Notes: a model not told the origin generated them from the sequence alone. A DNA stretch of 64,000 nt from Flavobacterium hydrocarbonoxydans (GCF_009789235.1 NZ_WSTB01000014.1:1-64000); one strand, 5' to 3'. Positions 53,823-63,916 are shown, counted from the first letter of the stretch. Numbers and translations are program-made.

Positions 53823-54135
53823 ATAATTTATTCTAAAAAATGTAATTATTGTCTAACACGCAAATATATAAAAACGCAAATTATATATCCGCTAATATAC
53901 GATTTAAAGCAGGTAAGTTATTAACATATTATCAAAAAAAGTCAATTAAAAAAACAAATTACAATAGCAATATCAATTTCAAAAATCAATTTCAATATTA
54001 GAAAACAAGAATCCAAATTTGTAAAAAAAAACAAATCCGAAACGAACATCTAAAATGTCGTTTCGGAAAATGAATTTTCTCAATCAAAATCATTTTTAAA
54101 TTGAAATTGATTTTTGAAATTGATATTGATTTTTG
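53823..54135. other. Intergenic region between gyrB and M16 peptidase
   Basis: 313 bp; it holds the nested inverted repeat at 53968-54128 and, to its left, A+T-rich DNA that must contain the gyrB promoter. Confidence 0.6.
53968..54128. repeat. 29-bp perfect inverted repeat with inner terminator-like hairpin
   Basis: Arms 53968-53996 (CAATATCAATTTCAAAAATC then AATTTCAAT) and 54100-54128 pair over 29 bp without mismatch. Inside, TCCGAAACGA (54036-54045) pairs with TCGTTTCGGA (54058-54067). It follows the M16 gene by 7 bp. The inner hairpin resembles that at 57047-57080. Confidence 0.8.
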
Positions 54136-56868
54136 CTACTTTTTATTAAAATCTCCCACGTAAACAGAAGTCATTTTATCCAAAGAAATATATTTTTTCA
54201 GAACACTATTTACTTCCTGAACTTTCAACGCTTTTACTTTACTCTCCAAAGTGTCATAATCTTCCAATGGTACTCCGAATTGCAAATAAGTATTTACCAG
54301 GCTCATCAAAGTGTAATCATTTCCAAGTCTTGTTTTTCTTTCGTTTTGCCAGCTTTTAAGATTTGTATTCAGCTCTTCTTCCGTAAATCCGTCTTTTAAG
54401 GCTTTTGCAATTTCTTCTTTAGTGGCTGTTTCTACTGCTCCTTTTTTAGTTGGATTCAGGAACGCGTAATATTCCCAAAAAGCAACATCATTGGTAATCG
54501 GCACTTCCATAAAAGAACCTGCTCCGTAACTAATTCCCTCTTTTTCTCTTAAACGCATCGGAATTCTGGCTGTTAAAAATCCTCCGCTTCCTAAAATTTC
54601 GTTTGCTATTACCAAAGCTGGATAATCAGCGCTATTTCTAGTCATTTTAAAGCTGATTTTTCCTGTTGCTACTGCATTCTCTTTATCAGGAGTTATGTAA
54701 TCTTTATCCAGTTTTTGAGAATCGAAGTAAGTTGGTTTTGCCAATTCATATTTGGATTTGGAAGTCCATTTTCCAAAAGCATTTTCCAGAATTTCAGCAG
54801 TAGATTTTGCTTCCAATTCTCCAATAACACTTCCTACTCCGTTGTTTCCTCCTAAAATAGTTGCGTAAAAATCTACCAACTCCGATTGTTTTATTTTTTT
54901 GTAAGCATCAATTTGCTCCTGAACGGTTGCTGTATAAAAAATACTCTCTTTAGGATACTTAGCTGTTTGTCTTGAAATTTCAGTAAATGCAATTGCCTGA
55001 GGATCATTCAAACTTGATTCTAAATAAGTATTATAGTCCGTGATGGTTTTCGTTAATTCATTTTCCGGGAAGGTCGAATTTACTAACAAATCACCCACGA
55101 TTTCCATTACTTCTTTAAAACTTTCTTTATAAGTATTAACGTTTAAAGATAAATTTTGGCCTGAAAAATTAAAATTCACACTTGATTTTAATTGGTCTAA
55201 TCTATCCTGAATCTGTTCTTTGGTTTTCGTTTTAGTTCCCGTTTTCAGCAATTGAGCCAGAATAGTTCCTACATCACTTTTGCCAGCCAAATCTTTTTCG
55301 TTACTAACCGGAAAAACAAAACTAGCCTGAACTTTCCCTCCTTTGATTTCTTTTTTAATCAAACCGTATTTTGCACCGTTGCTCAAAGTTCCTTCTGTTA
55401 GGTTTTTCTTCAAATTTGAAATAGAAGCTTCAAATGCAGCGGTTTCTTTTTCTAAAGCTTTTCCTTTATAATCTTTAGTAAGAGCTACTAATTGCTCATC
55501 TGTATATTCGATTGATTTTACCCTTTGCTCATCTTTTGAAGGAATAAAAATACCTACCGTTCTGTTATTACTTCTAAAATATTTTTCCGCAACTCTTTGG
55601 ATATCTTCTTTTGTTAATTTCTCAACTGCATCTCTATATATATTACCCAATCTATAATCACCAGCACCAATAATTTCGGTTAAATTGATGGCATAATTAA
55701 TTGTATTGTTTTTTACACTTTCGATTTGCTTGATAATTTTAGCTTTAGCTCTATTAACATCCTCGTCAGTATATTTTATTGCTCCAACTTTATCAAGTTC
55801 TGTTCTTACCAAATCTTTGGTCACTTTTACATCTTTATCATTTGACAAAGCCACACCAAAATACATAAAACTTGCATCTCTCAAAGTAGGCTGCCAGGCA
55901 TAAATACTGGATACTTTTTGAGTTTCTACCAAAGCCTTATATAAATATCCCGAAGGATCCGATGTTAAAATTTCGATCAAAGCATCAAGAGCAGCATAAT
56001 CTTTATCAGCATAAGGAACAGTATGATATAAAGCCCCAACATTCTTACTATCACCTGCTCTATTCAATTCTACAAATTTTTCTCCGTCCTGAGCCGGTTC
56101 AATAGTATAGGTTTTTGCCAGAACTCTTTTAGGTTTTGCCAATGCTCCAAAATATTGTCCGATGTATTGTAAAGCTTTTTGTTCATCAAACTTACCTGCA
56201 ATAATTAAAGTTGCATTGTCCGGCTGGTAATACTTTTCGTAAAAAACTCTAAGTGTAGAAGCTTTTACACGCTCAATATCTTCTTTACTACCAATAGTGC
56301 TGTTTCCGTAATTATGCCATAAATAAGCTGTTGAAAGAATTCGCTCTGTTAAAACTCTGTCCGGATTGTTCTCTCCAATTTCAAACTCGTTTCTTACAAC
56401 TGAAAATTCTTTATCAAGATCGGTTTGCAAAATAGTTGCATTCAACATCCTGTCGGCTTCCATCTCCAGACTCCATTTTAAATTTTCATCACTAGATGGG
56501 AAAATCTCATAATAATTGGTTCGGTCTAACCAAGTGGTTCCATTTGCATTACCTCCTTTATCAGAAAGCATCTTTTTTATATCACCAAGGTTTTTTGTGC
56601 TTTTAAAAAGCATGTGTTCCAGCAAATGCGCCATACCTTTTTCGCCATAGCCCTCATGTCTCGAACCTACGTTGTACACAATATTGACAACCATATTGCT
56701 CTGAGAAGCATCCGGAATCAAAAGAATTTTCAAACCATTGCTCAGCGTGTACTCTTTGGTACCTTCGACATTGGTAATGTATTTTGGCGCTTCCGCTTTT
56801 TGCGCATAAACTGTACTCATTAATCCCAATGAGCAGTACAAAATCCCACTTAGTAATACTTTCTTCAT
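54136..56868 (-). CDS. Periplasmic M16 family zinc peptidase (two-domain)
   Basis: 910 residues with a signal peptide (cleavage near TVYAQ). The inverted zinc motif HLLEH is at residues 81-85, and two M16 units follow: an active N-terminal half and a C-terminal half that lacks HxxEH (starting NLTEGTLSNGAKYGLI). The last half contains the R/Y motif LREKEGISYGAGS typical of M16 proteins. It degrades peptides in the periplasm; the natural target is unknown. It is a single gene between two hairpin terminators. Confidence 0.92.
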   Translation of the reverse strand: MKKVLLSGILYCSLGLMSTVYAQKAEAPKYITNVEGTKEYTLSNGLKILLIPDASQSNMVVNIVYNVGSRHEGYGEKGMAHLLEHMLFKSTKNLGDIKKMLSDKGGNANGTTWLDRTNYYEIFPSSDENLKWSLEMEADRMLNATILQTDLDKEFSVVRNEFEIGENNPDRVLTERILSTAYLWHNYGNSTIGSKEDIERVKASTLRVFYEKYYQPDNATLIIAGKFDEQKALQYIGQYFGALAKPKRVLAKTYTIEPAQDGEKFVELNRAGDSKNVGALYHTVPYADKDYAALDALIEILTSDPSGYLYKALVETQKVSSIYAWQPTLRDASFMYFGVALSNDKDVKVTKDLVRTELDKVGAIKYTDEDVNRAKAKIIKQIESVKNNTINYAINLTEIIGAGDYRLGNIYRDAVEKLTKEDIQRVAEKYFRSNNRTVGIFIPSKDEQRVKSIEYTDEQLVALTKDYKGKALEKETAAFEASISNLKKNLTEGTLSNGAKYGLIKKEIKGGKVQASFVFPVSNEKDLAGKSDVGTILAQLLKTGTKTKTKEQIQDRLDQLKSSVNFNFSGQNLSLNVNTYKESFKEVMEIVGDLLVNSTFPENELTKTITDYNTYLESSLNDPQAIAFTEISRQTAKYPKESIFYTATVQEQIDAYKKIKQSELVDFYATILGGNNGVGSVIGELEAKSTAEILENAFGKWTSKSKYELAKPTYFDSQKLDKDYITPDKENAVATGKISFKMTRNSADYPALVIANEILGSGGFLTARIPMRLREKEGISYGAGSFMEVPITNDVAFWEYYAFLNPTKKGAVETATKEEIAKALKDGFTEEELNTNLKSWQNERKTRLGNDYTLMSLVNTYLQFGVPLEDYDTLESKVKALKVQEVNSVLKKYISLDKMTSVYVGDFNKK

Positions 56869-57046
56869 AAATTAATTTTAATTATTAAAACAATGAATAA
56901 TCTGTTTTTTGAGTTAATCAAATATAGTATTTTTCTTAAACCACACAAGTGAGTAAAATCTTATTAGAAGAAATTTAACTTTTAATTTTGAAATTGAAAA
57001 TTCTCCGGAATACAAAATTCCAATAGACATCGATTATAAAAACAAA

Positions 57047-57080
57047 ATCCGAAACGAGCATTTAAAATGTCATTTCGGAT
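57047..57080 (-). terminator. Hairpin after the asparagine synthetase-like gene
   Basis: ATCCGAAACGAGCATTT against ATGTCATTTCGGAT, with two mismatches; the same core as the hairpin at 54036-54067. Confidence 0.7.
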
Positions 57081-57136
57081 AATTATAATATTGTTAACAG
57101 AATTTAAATTTTATACCCCTAAAAGAGTCTTTACTT

Positions 57137-58753
57137 TTAAACCGCTACACTCGATTTTGCAATTTCTACATCGGCTTTTACGTGAGCGGCGTTTGCTCTT
57201 CCGCTTGGATCAAGATTTTCCTGCCATTTCGGTATCCATTTACGAACGGTTTGTGCTGCACTAATCTGCGGATAATATTTATGAAATATTGATCGGTAAA
57301 AATAGGCTTCTTTGGTCGTTGGCGAATTATACGGAAATTCGACCGCTGCTCTTTCTAACTGTTCCTCGGTAACCTGAGAAGAACAATACTCGATTAGTTC
57401 ATCAATCCAGCCGTATCCTACCCCGTCTGAAAATTGTTCTTTTTGTCTCCATAAAATCTCAGCAGGCAAATAAGGATCTTCGGGAGTATCAAAAGCTTTT
57501 CTTAAAATATACTTTTCAACTCCGTCGTATGTTTTTGGCTGTTTTTCTTCTGGTTTGATACGAACTGCAACATCCAAAAATTGTTTATCCAAAAACGGAA
57601 CCCTAGTCTCTAATCCGTTTGCCATTGTTGATTTATCAGCACGTAATAAATCGGCTGTAAACAACTTCTGAACTCTTTCGATGGTTTCCTTTTGAAATTC
57701 TTCATTTGAAGGAGCATTTCTAAAATACAAATGGCCTCCAAAAATCTCATCAGCTCCTTCACCGGAAAGAATTACTTTTATTCCTTTATCTACAATAGCT
57801 TTTGATAATAAATACATCGGTACACCAGCACGCACTGAGATTACATCGTAAGTCTCTATATGTTCAATTATTTTTTCTAAAACTGCAACACCTTCTTCAA
57901 CAGTAAAATTGATTTCATGGTGTTCTGTTCCTAAAAATTCAGCTGCTATTCTGGCCGCTTTATTATCTGGAGAATCAGTATCTAAACCAATAGAGAAAGA
58001 ATGTATTTTTTTTCCGTTTTCAGCTAAAAGCCTAGAAGCAACTGCCGTTATCAAAGAAGAATCTAAACCACCTGAAAGCAAAACACCAACAGGCACTTCA
58101 CTCATCAAACGCTTACGGGTCGCTTCTGTAAAAGTTTCTCTTATCAAAGCCAAATCCAGGTCCTGATCTGCTTTTTCATAATCTTCATATTCGGGGTCAT
58201 AGTATTTTACAAAACCAGTTTTGGCCGTATAATAATGCCCGGGAGGAAAAGTTGAAAAAGATCTGCATTGATCTGCAATTGATTTCATTTCTGATGCAAA
58301 ATAAATTCTGCCTCTTTCATCCAGTCCATAATAAAAAGGTTTCACTCCAAACGGGTCTCTGCCTGCAATATAATGATCGCCATCAATGATTACGAAAGCG
58401 AAATCTCCATCTAATTTATTACAAAAATCATATCCAAATTCTTCGTACAAATGCACAATGACTTCCGAATCTGATTTTGTTCTGAAAGTATGATTTTTTA
58501 AAACCGTATCCTTTAATTCCTGGTAGTTATAAATTTCGCCATCATGCACCATCCAGGCTTTTTGAGTTCCCTGAATAGGCTGTTTACCGGTTTGCAAATC
58601 GATAATTGATAAACTTTCATGACACATAATGCTGCCATTTTCCATAATATGCAAATCACTTTCATCCGGACCACGATGCGACATTCTTTCAGAAAGTTCT
58701 TTTACAAGCTGCGGGTCTTTTCCTTTACCAATAACGGCCAATATTCCAGACAT
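57137..58753 (-). CDS. Asparagine synthetase-like protein with degenerate glutaminase site
   Basis: 538 residues with the AsnB domain order: N-terminal glutaminase fold, then an ATP-pyrophosphatase domain with SGGLDSS at 227-233 and GEGADEIFGG. The glutaminase site has lost three key residues (E. coli AsnB numbering, initiator Met removed): Cys1 is Ser (MSGI), Arg49 is Ser (HESLSIID, Ser47) and Asn74 is Asp (HDGEIYN, Asp71); Asp98 is kept (Asp95). The paralogue 276 bp upstream keeps all of them. The protein probably cannot use glutamine. It may be ammonia-dependent, regulatory or partner to the paralogue. The ATG is well placed and the Ser codon TCT differs from Cys TGT by one base. Confidence 0.9.
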   Translation of the reverse strand: MSGILAVIGKGKDPQLVKELSERMSHRGPDESDLHIMENGSIMCHESLSIIDLQTGKQPIQGTQKAWMVHDGEIYNYQELKDTVLKNHTFRTKSDSEVIVHLYEEFGYDFCNKLDGDFAFVIIDGDHYIAGRDPFGVKPFYYGLDERGRIYFASEMKSIADQCRSFSTFPPGHYYTAKTGFVKYYDPEYEDYEKADQDLDLALIRETFTEATRKRLMSEVPVGVLLSGGLDSSLITAVASRLLAENGKKIHSFSIGLDTDSPDNKAARIAAEFLGTEHHEINFTVEEGVAVLEKIIEHIETYDVISVRAGVPMYLLSKAIVDKGIKVILSGEGADEIFGGHLYFRNAPSNEEFQKETIERVQKLFTADLLRADKSTMANGLETRVPFLDKQFLDVAVRIKPEEKQPKTYDGVEKYILRKAFDTPEDPYLPAEILWRQKEQFSDGVGYGWIDELIEYCSSQVTEEQLERAAVEFPYNSPTTKEAYFYRSIFHKYYPQISAAQTVRKWIPKWQENLDPSGRANAAHVKADVEIAKSSVAV

Positions 58754-58970
58754 ACTATTCTATTTTTATTATTTATTCTTAACTAATTCACTTCAAAATT
58801 CGTGAAGATTTTTCAATCAACTGCTTTTAAATTACTTTTAAATTTATCGATTTTACAAATTATCAAATAAAAATTGCATAAAAACAGATTTTCATTCAAT
58901 AAAATTCAAATATAAGAAAAATCAATTAAAACAAAACTTCTTACTAATTAAAGAAATTTTTATATCAAGA

Positions 58971-58999
58971 AAAACGTCCTCAAAAATTGAGAACGTTTT
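58971..58999 (-). terminator. Terminator between the two asnB paralogues
   Basis: AAAACGTCCTCAA pairs with TTGAGAACGTTTT with one mismatch, followed on the minus strand by a T-rich run. It ends the asnB transcript, so the two paralogues are transcribed separately. Confidence 0.8.
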
Positions 59000-59029
59000 T
59001 CAATATAACTAATTTAAAATATTTTTTAC

Positions 59030-60706
59030 TTATGCTTTTTGGTAAGCATCGTCGTGCACACTGGCAACTGCTCTACCAGATGGGTCGTTCATGTTTTTGA
59101 ACGCTTCGTCCCACTCTAAAGCGATTTTTGTACTGCATGCCACACTTGCTTCCTGAGGCACACATAATGCTGCTGCATCACTAGGGAAATGTTCTGCAAA
59201 AATAGAACGGTAGTAATATTCTTCTTTAGATGTTGGGGTCTGCAAAGGGAATTTATATTTTGCATTTGCCAATTGCTCGTCTGAAACTTCTTTGGCTACC
59301 ACTTCTTTCAAAGTGTCAATCCAGCTGTATCCTACGCCATCAGAGAATTGTTCTTTTTGTCTCCATGCTACACTTTCCGGTAACATATCTTCAAAAGCTT
59401 TACGAACTACCCATTTTTCCATTGGGTGTTCTTTGTTGATCATTTTGTCCTGTGGGTTAATTCGCATCGCCACATCCATAAATTCTTTGTCTAAGAAAGG
59501 TACACGACCTTCGATTCCCCAGGCAGCTAAACTTTTGTTTGCTCTTAAACAATCGTACATGTGTAATTTACCTAGTTTACGAACGTTTTCTTCGTGGAAT
59601 TCTCTTGCGTTTGGCGCTTTGTGGAAATATAAATATCCTCCGAACAACTCATCTGCTCCTTCTCCAGAAAGTACCATCTTGATTCCCATCGACTTAATAA
59701 CTCTCGCCATTAACCACATTGGGGTTGATGCTCTAACAGTTGTTACGTCATACGTCTCTAAGTTGTAAATCACATCACGAACGGCATCTAAACCTTCCTG
59801 AATTGTGAATTTAATTTCGTGGTGAATTGTTCCAATATGTTTGGCTACAATTTGAGCTGCTGCTAAATCCGGAGAACCATCAAGTCCTACAGAGAAAGAG
59901 TGCAATTGCGGATACCACGCATCTGTAGTATCATCAGATTCGATACGTTTTTGCGCATATTTTTTGGCTACAGCCGAAGTAATAGACGAATCTAAACCTC
60001 CGGAAAGTAAAACTCCGTAAGGAACATCACTCATTAATTGTCTGTGAACCGCTGCTTCAAGAGCAACTTTAATATCATCGATACTAGTTTCGTTATCTTT
60101 TACCGCCTCATAGTCTGTCCAGTCTCTTTTGTACCATTGTACAAATTCACCATCTTTGCTTGTCATGTAATGTCCCGGAGGAAACAATTGAATTTTGGTA
60201 CAATATCCTTCTAAAGCTTTCAACTCAGAAGCAACGTAAAAAGTTCCGTCCTGATCCCAACCTATATATAAAGGAATAATTCCCATGTGGTCACGAGCAA
60301 TAAAGTACTCGTCTTTTTCAACATCGTAAATCGCAAATCCGAAGATTCCGTTCATTTCATCTACAAAATGAGGTCCTTTTTCTTTGTAAAGTGCCAGGAT
60401 TACTTCGCAGTCACTTTCGGTCTGGAAGTTGTATTTCCCTTCAAATTGTTTACGTAATTCTCTGTGGTTGTAAATTTCGCCATTAGCAGCCAAGACCAAT
60501 TTTTTATCTTCTGTAAACAAAGGTTGTTTTCCTGAAGCCGGATCCACAATTGCCAAACGCTCGTGCGAAAGAATCGCTTTTTCGTTGCTGTAAATTCCGC
60601 TCCAGTCTGGTCCGCGGTGACGGATAATTTTAGACATCTCTAACACCTGAGGTCTTAATGTTTCGGCTTTTTGTTTTAAATCAAAGGCACATACAATTCC
60701 ACACAT
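59030..60706 (-). CDS. asnB: Asparagine synthetase B (glutamine-hydrolysing)
   Basis: 558 residues; makes asparagine from aspartate, ATP and glutamine. The glutaminase nucleophile Cys is at position 2 (MCGIVCAFDL), Arg in HERLAIVD (residue 50), Asn in NGEIYNH (residue 75) and Asp in SDCEVI (residue 99) are all present. The synthetase half has SGGLDSS and GEGADELFGG. It is a second copy of the family next to the degenerate paralogue at 57137, and should be the working enzyme. It has its own promoter region in 60707-61178 and a terminator. Confidence 0.96.
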   Translation of the reverse strand: MCGIVCAFDLKQKAETLRPQVLEMSKIIRHRGPDWSGIYSNEKAILSHERLAIVDPASGKQPLFTEDKKLVLAANGEIYNHRELRKQFEGKYNFQTESDCEVILALYKEKGPHFVDEMNGIFGFAIYDVEKDEYFIARDHMGIIPLYIGWDQDGTFYVASELKALEGYCTKIQLFPPGHYMTSKDGEFVQWYKRDWTDYEAVKDNETSIDDIKVALEAAVHRQLMSDVPYGVLLSGGLDSSITSAVAKKYAQKRIESDDTTDAWYPQLHSFSVGLDGSPDLAAAQIVAKHIGTIHHEIKFTIQEGLDAVRDVIYNLETYDVTTVRASTPMWLMARVIKSMGIKMVLSGEGADELFGGYLYFHKAPNAREFHEENVRKLGKLHMYDCLRANKSLAAWGIEGRVPFLDKEFMDVAMRINPQDKMINKEHPMEKWVVRKAFEDMLPESVAWRQKEQFSDGVGYSWIDTLKEVVAKEVSDEQLANAKYKFPLQTPTSKEEYYYRSIFAEHFPSDAAALCVPQEASVACSTKIALEWDEAFKNMNDPSGRAVASVHDDAYQKA

Positions 60707-61178
60707 AATCTTATATTTTTATTTTGATAATTTTATTTTGATAGGGCAAAGATGCAGTATTGGTTATAATTGAAAAACACAAATAGCAATATTAGTTACA
60801 AATTTTAATCAAAATAATCAATTTACATACTAAATGTAAAATTTTAACATAAATAAAAGCCCTAAACTTGAAAATTTTAATTTTGAAGGAAAAAAAAGGG
60901 CTAAATGTATCTTTTGAAGAAGAAGTTTGAATTATATTTTGTGATATTTTTAAATCGATGAAAGATTCATAAAAAGAAGAATCGAAATTATTCAAAAATT
61001 ATTTTTATGCTTTTTTTAATCATCCTTCCTTCGACAAGATTGTGAATTTTCTTTTACATATTCAAATCCAACAGGTTTTTGAAACCTGTCGGATTTATCT
61101 ATAAGTAATAATAAGTTTATTTTAAGATTTACGAAACAGTACCTTATTTGAAATTATATCAAATATGTGGCATAAAAA
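60707..61178. other. Intergenic region left of asnB promoter
   Basis: About 470 bp. It contains the asnB promoter side and the hairpin at 61064-61096. An open frame at 60792-60995 (minus) is A+T-rich with no signal and is not called. Nothing else recognised. Confidence 0.5.
61064..61096 (-). terminator. Hairpin after the unknown gene at 61179
   Basis: AAATCCAACAGGTTT pairs with AAACCTGTCGGATTT (one mismatch). The AACAGGTTT/AAACCTGTCGG core is shared with 22933-22961. Confidence 0.7.
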
Positions 61179-62747
61179 TCATTTTCTTGTAATAATTCTA
61201 GAAGATATATAATCTGGCATCTTAGAAACCGCTAACTGTAATTTCGTTTGATTTAGATTTTTCGCATTCACATCAGTTAAATTATAATTGTAATTATCAA
61301 ACAAATAATACATCAAAACTCTATTATAATCATCTAAATCATTATCAGCAATCATATCCAGGATAGTCGTTTCGACCAATTTTGGATTTGAGCTCTCAGC
61401 AAGAGCACGGCCTACCCTATTTATACTTGAAAAATAATGGTTTTTGGATGGATTTTCAATTCTTAAAGAGATTCCTAAAATCAAATCCAAAACATTTATA
61501 TCGAGAACTTCAATTTCTTTGATATAGGTATTTCTTTCTTTTTGAGCATAGCTGCCATCACTTGCTCTATCAAAACGGTCATTCATTATATTAAGATGAG
61601 AACGCAGAAAAATCTCCCACTTTATTGTTTCAGCAGAGAGCATTGCAATATTCAAAGCGTGTACTCTTGGGCTATTATCCATACTACAACCGCCTATTAC
61701 CCTTCTATTTCTTTTTAATTCCAGTTCTGCATCTTTGCTTATATAACGCCCAACATATTCTTCAAATTCATCATCCGAAGATTTATTTACTTTAGCTTCT
61801 GCTAATGCTTCATCCAGCATCAAACTAAAATTTGAATCTGCTCTTCTTAAAGAATCACATCGGGTAAACTTCAATGATTCCCAATTTTCTAAATTCTTTC
61901 TAAATAGTTCAAATTCTCTTTCTGCCAGCTCTTTATCAATAATATTTTTTTTGTTCTTTTTTTTAGATTTTTTATCAAAAGCCATTTCATCATAACCCCA
62001 AATAATATTTAGTTTTTCATCACTAAAACTTGGTTTCTTTAAAACTTTATCAACATATTCTTGAAATTTCAGAGCTTTAGTAGGCACTGTATCTAAATAT
62101 CGAACACCAGTATCCTTTGCGTTATCATAAAAAATTTGTGCTGTTGTATCTACCAAACAATCCGAATATTGAATTAATCTCGCATATTTATCTGCAATTG
62201 GTTTTGTTTTAAATTCTTCTATAAAATAAAAAGCTGTCAATGATTCGTTTGAATAACTTGTCTTTTCATCATACTGAAATAACCATTTACCTTTAAAAAT
62301 GTTTTTATAGGAATCTGCATCCTGCTTGGTAGTAGTAATACTTTCATTAGAATTGCCTCCTAATTCTAAACTTGAAAACTTAACATTTTCAATATTATCA
62401 TAATTGGTATAATTAGACTTCAAGATCATCAGGTTTTCTTCAAAAGTAGCTTTGGGATATTTAGCTTTAAATTCTGAGTAAGAAATGTTGTTTTCTAAAT
62501 CTTTTTTAGCTTTCAGGACATCCTTTTTGTCTAATCTTATAAAATTTGCTTTCGATTGAGGATAAGAAAGAAACGTTTTATTGAACTCACAAACTTTAAA
62601 TTTAAGATTTAAAGAATCTACAATATGCTTTAATTTAGTTACTGAGTTTTCAGAATAAATTAAACCATTATCATAAACCTTAAATTCAGTGTTTTGAGCA
62701 TTCATATTGAAGCCAATCAAAATCATTAAAACAAAAAGCTTTTTCAT
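61179..62747 (-). CDS. Secreted protein of unknown function
   Basis: 522 residues with a signal peptide (MKKLFVLMILIGFNMNAQ). I do not recognise a family. The middle has a run of lysines (DKKSKKKNKKNIIDKE) and a Cys in GGCSMDNSPRV; the C-terminus appears helical (INVLDLILGISLRIENPS). It is close to a GreA/B-like gene on the same strand (18-bp gap), so the two may be co-transcribed. No catalytic motif or transmembrane helix is visible. Confidence 0.65.
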   Translation of the reverse strand: MKKLFVLMILIGFNMNAQNTEFKVYDNGLIYSENSVTKLKHIVDSLNLKFKVCEFNKTFLSYPQSKANFIRLDKKDVLKAKKDLENNISYSEFKAKYPKATFEENLMILKSNYTNYDNIENVKFSSLELGGNSNESITTTKQDADSYKNIFKGKWLFQYDEKTSYSNESLTAFYFIEEFKTKPIADKYARLIQYSDCLVDTTAQIFYDNAKDTGVRYLDTVPTKALKFQEYVDKVLKKPSFSDEKLNIIWGYDEMAFDKKSKKKNKKNIIDKELAEREFELFRKNLENWESLKFTRCDSLRRADSNFSLMLDEALAEAKVNKSSDDEFEEYVGRYISKDAELELKRNRRVIGGCSMDNSPRVHALNIAMLSAETIKWEIFLRSHLNIMNDRFDRASDGSYAQKERNTYIKEIEVLDINVLDLILGISLRIENPSKNHYFSSINRVGRALAESSNPKLVETTILDMIADNDLDDYNRVLMYYLFDNYNYNLTDVNAKNLNQTKLQLAVSKMPDYISSRIITRK

Positions 62748-62764
62748 AGAATTCTTTAAATTAA

Positions 62765-63214
62765 TTATTCAACACTTTGTATCTGATATTTTGTTCCATT
62801 AATCTCAAACCCAAACCCAACTTTATTCCCCATTAAATGAGTTCCGAGAGGGGATTGTGGCGAAAGAGCAATAACATTGATCCCGTCAATAGCAATTTTA
62901 GGAAGTGCCACACTCAAATATAAGAAAATTCCGTTAGCTTTTACCAAACTGCCCGAAATGATATTTTCGGTCGTTTTTGAAGCATCAATTTTATCTAAAA
63001 TCGCTTTTTGAGCAATCGCTTCTTTTAGTTTATTGGTCAATTTTTCCTGCTCAATATGCATCATAGACAAAGCCGTTTCGTGCTTATCTCCTGCCGAACC
63101 TTTGGCGTCGTTTTTAGAATCTTCGGTCAAAGCCGAAATCATGTCTCTGAAAACATCTATCCGGTCCTGAACCATTTGCAAATAATAGGAGTGTATTTTT
63201 TGTTTGAAAGTCAT
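62765..63214 (-). CDS. GreA/GreB-like elongation factor C-terminal domain protein
   Basis: 149 residues from the ATG at 63212-63214; a longer reading from 63271 adds 19 basic residues of no clear family and lacks a better ribosome site. The N-terminal half is a helical hairpin (HSYYLQMVQDRIDVFRDMI, then a charged coiled coil), and the C-terminal half has the FKBP-like GreA pattern LSPQSPLGTHLMGNKVGFGF. This recalls GreA/GreB-type factors acting in the RNA polymerase secondary channel, but the acidic tip is not obviously conserved. In databases this type is sometimes named 3-oxoacyl-ACP synthase, which the sequence does not support. Confidence 0.7.
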   Translation of the reverse strand: MTFKQKIHSYYLQMVQDRIDVFRDMISALTEDSKNDAKGSAGDKHETALSMMHIEQEKLTNKLKEAIAQKAILDKIDASKTTENIISGSLVKANGIFLYLSVALPKIAIDGINVIALSPQSPLGTHLMGNKVGFGFEINGTKYQIQSVE

Positions 63215-63344
63215 TTTTTTTGAGATGCTAAGAAAATAAGGTTCTAAGGTACTACCTTTTCTTTGCTTCAAAAAATTAACAAGATGTTAATCTTTTTTTA
63301 GCAAACAATCTTTAATTTTAACATCCAATAATTTAACTATTACT

Positions 63345-63890
63345 ATGAAAAAATCTACCATTATTACTACAATTGTTTTTGGGGTTACGATGTTGTTATC
63401 CTCAAATGTTAATGCACAAAAATTTCCAGATTTAGACAAAAGTCCAATGGATATGGCTTCTTATCCTAATGACTATAAAGATCCGGCTAAACTTGTTCGA
63501 ATTATCTACAGCCGCCCACAATTGAAAGGCAGAGATTTGAGCACTTTAATCCCTGATGGAAAAGTTTGGAGAACTGGCGCTAACGAAGCTGCCGAAATTA
63601 CATTTTATAAAGATGTGAAATTAGGTGACAAAAAAATAAAAGCTGGATCTTACACTTTATTTCTTTTACCAGAAAAAAATACATGCACAGTAATTTTAAG
63701 TAAAGATTTGAATGTTTGGGGTTCTTATACTTATAAAGAAGCGAATGATGTGGCAAGATTAAGCATTACTCCTACTGAAGCTGCTGATTCTCTTGAAGCT
63801 TTTTCGATGGTTTTTACCAAAGCTGACAAAGGAGTTGTTCTTAATATTGGTTGGGATAAAGTGAGAGTTGCTGTTCCTTTTACTGAATAA
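63345..63890 (+). CDS. DUF2911 secreted protein
   Basis: 181 residues with a signal peptide ending near SNVNAQ. The body is the DUF2911 domain: IIYSRPQLKGRDLSTLIPDGKVWRTG, then ANEAAEITFYKDVKLGDKKI and AGSYTLFLLP. It is a beta-rich domain of unknown function found in many Bacteroidota. Single gene, divergent from the GreA-like gene; a hairpin follows. Confidence 0.92.
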   Translation: MKKSTIITTIVFGVTMLLSSNVNAQKFPDLDKSPMDMASYPNDYKDPAKLVRIIYSRPQLKGRDLSTLIPDGKVWRTGANEAAEITFYKDVKLGDKKIKAGSYTLFLLPEKNTCTVILSKDLNVWGSYTYKEANDVARLSITPTEAADSLEAFSMVFTKADKGVVLNIGWDKVRVAVPFTE

Positions 63891-63916
63891 AACTCTTTTA
63901 GTTCTCTAAAAAAAAT

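Noticed and set aside
55019..55027. TCTAAATAA inside the M16 peptidase gene
   Set aside because: Lies within coding sequence far from any start; chance match in A+T-rich DNA.
60792..60995. 67-residue frame in the asnB upstream region
   Set aside because: A+T-rich, Phe/Ile/Lys only, no ribosome site and no recognisable domain.
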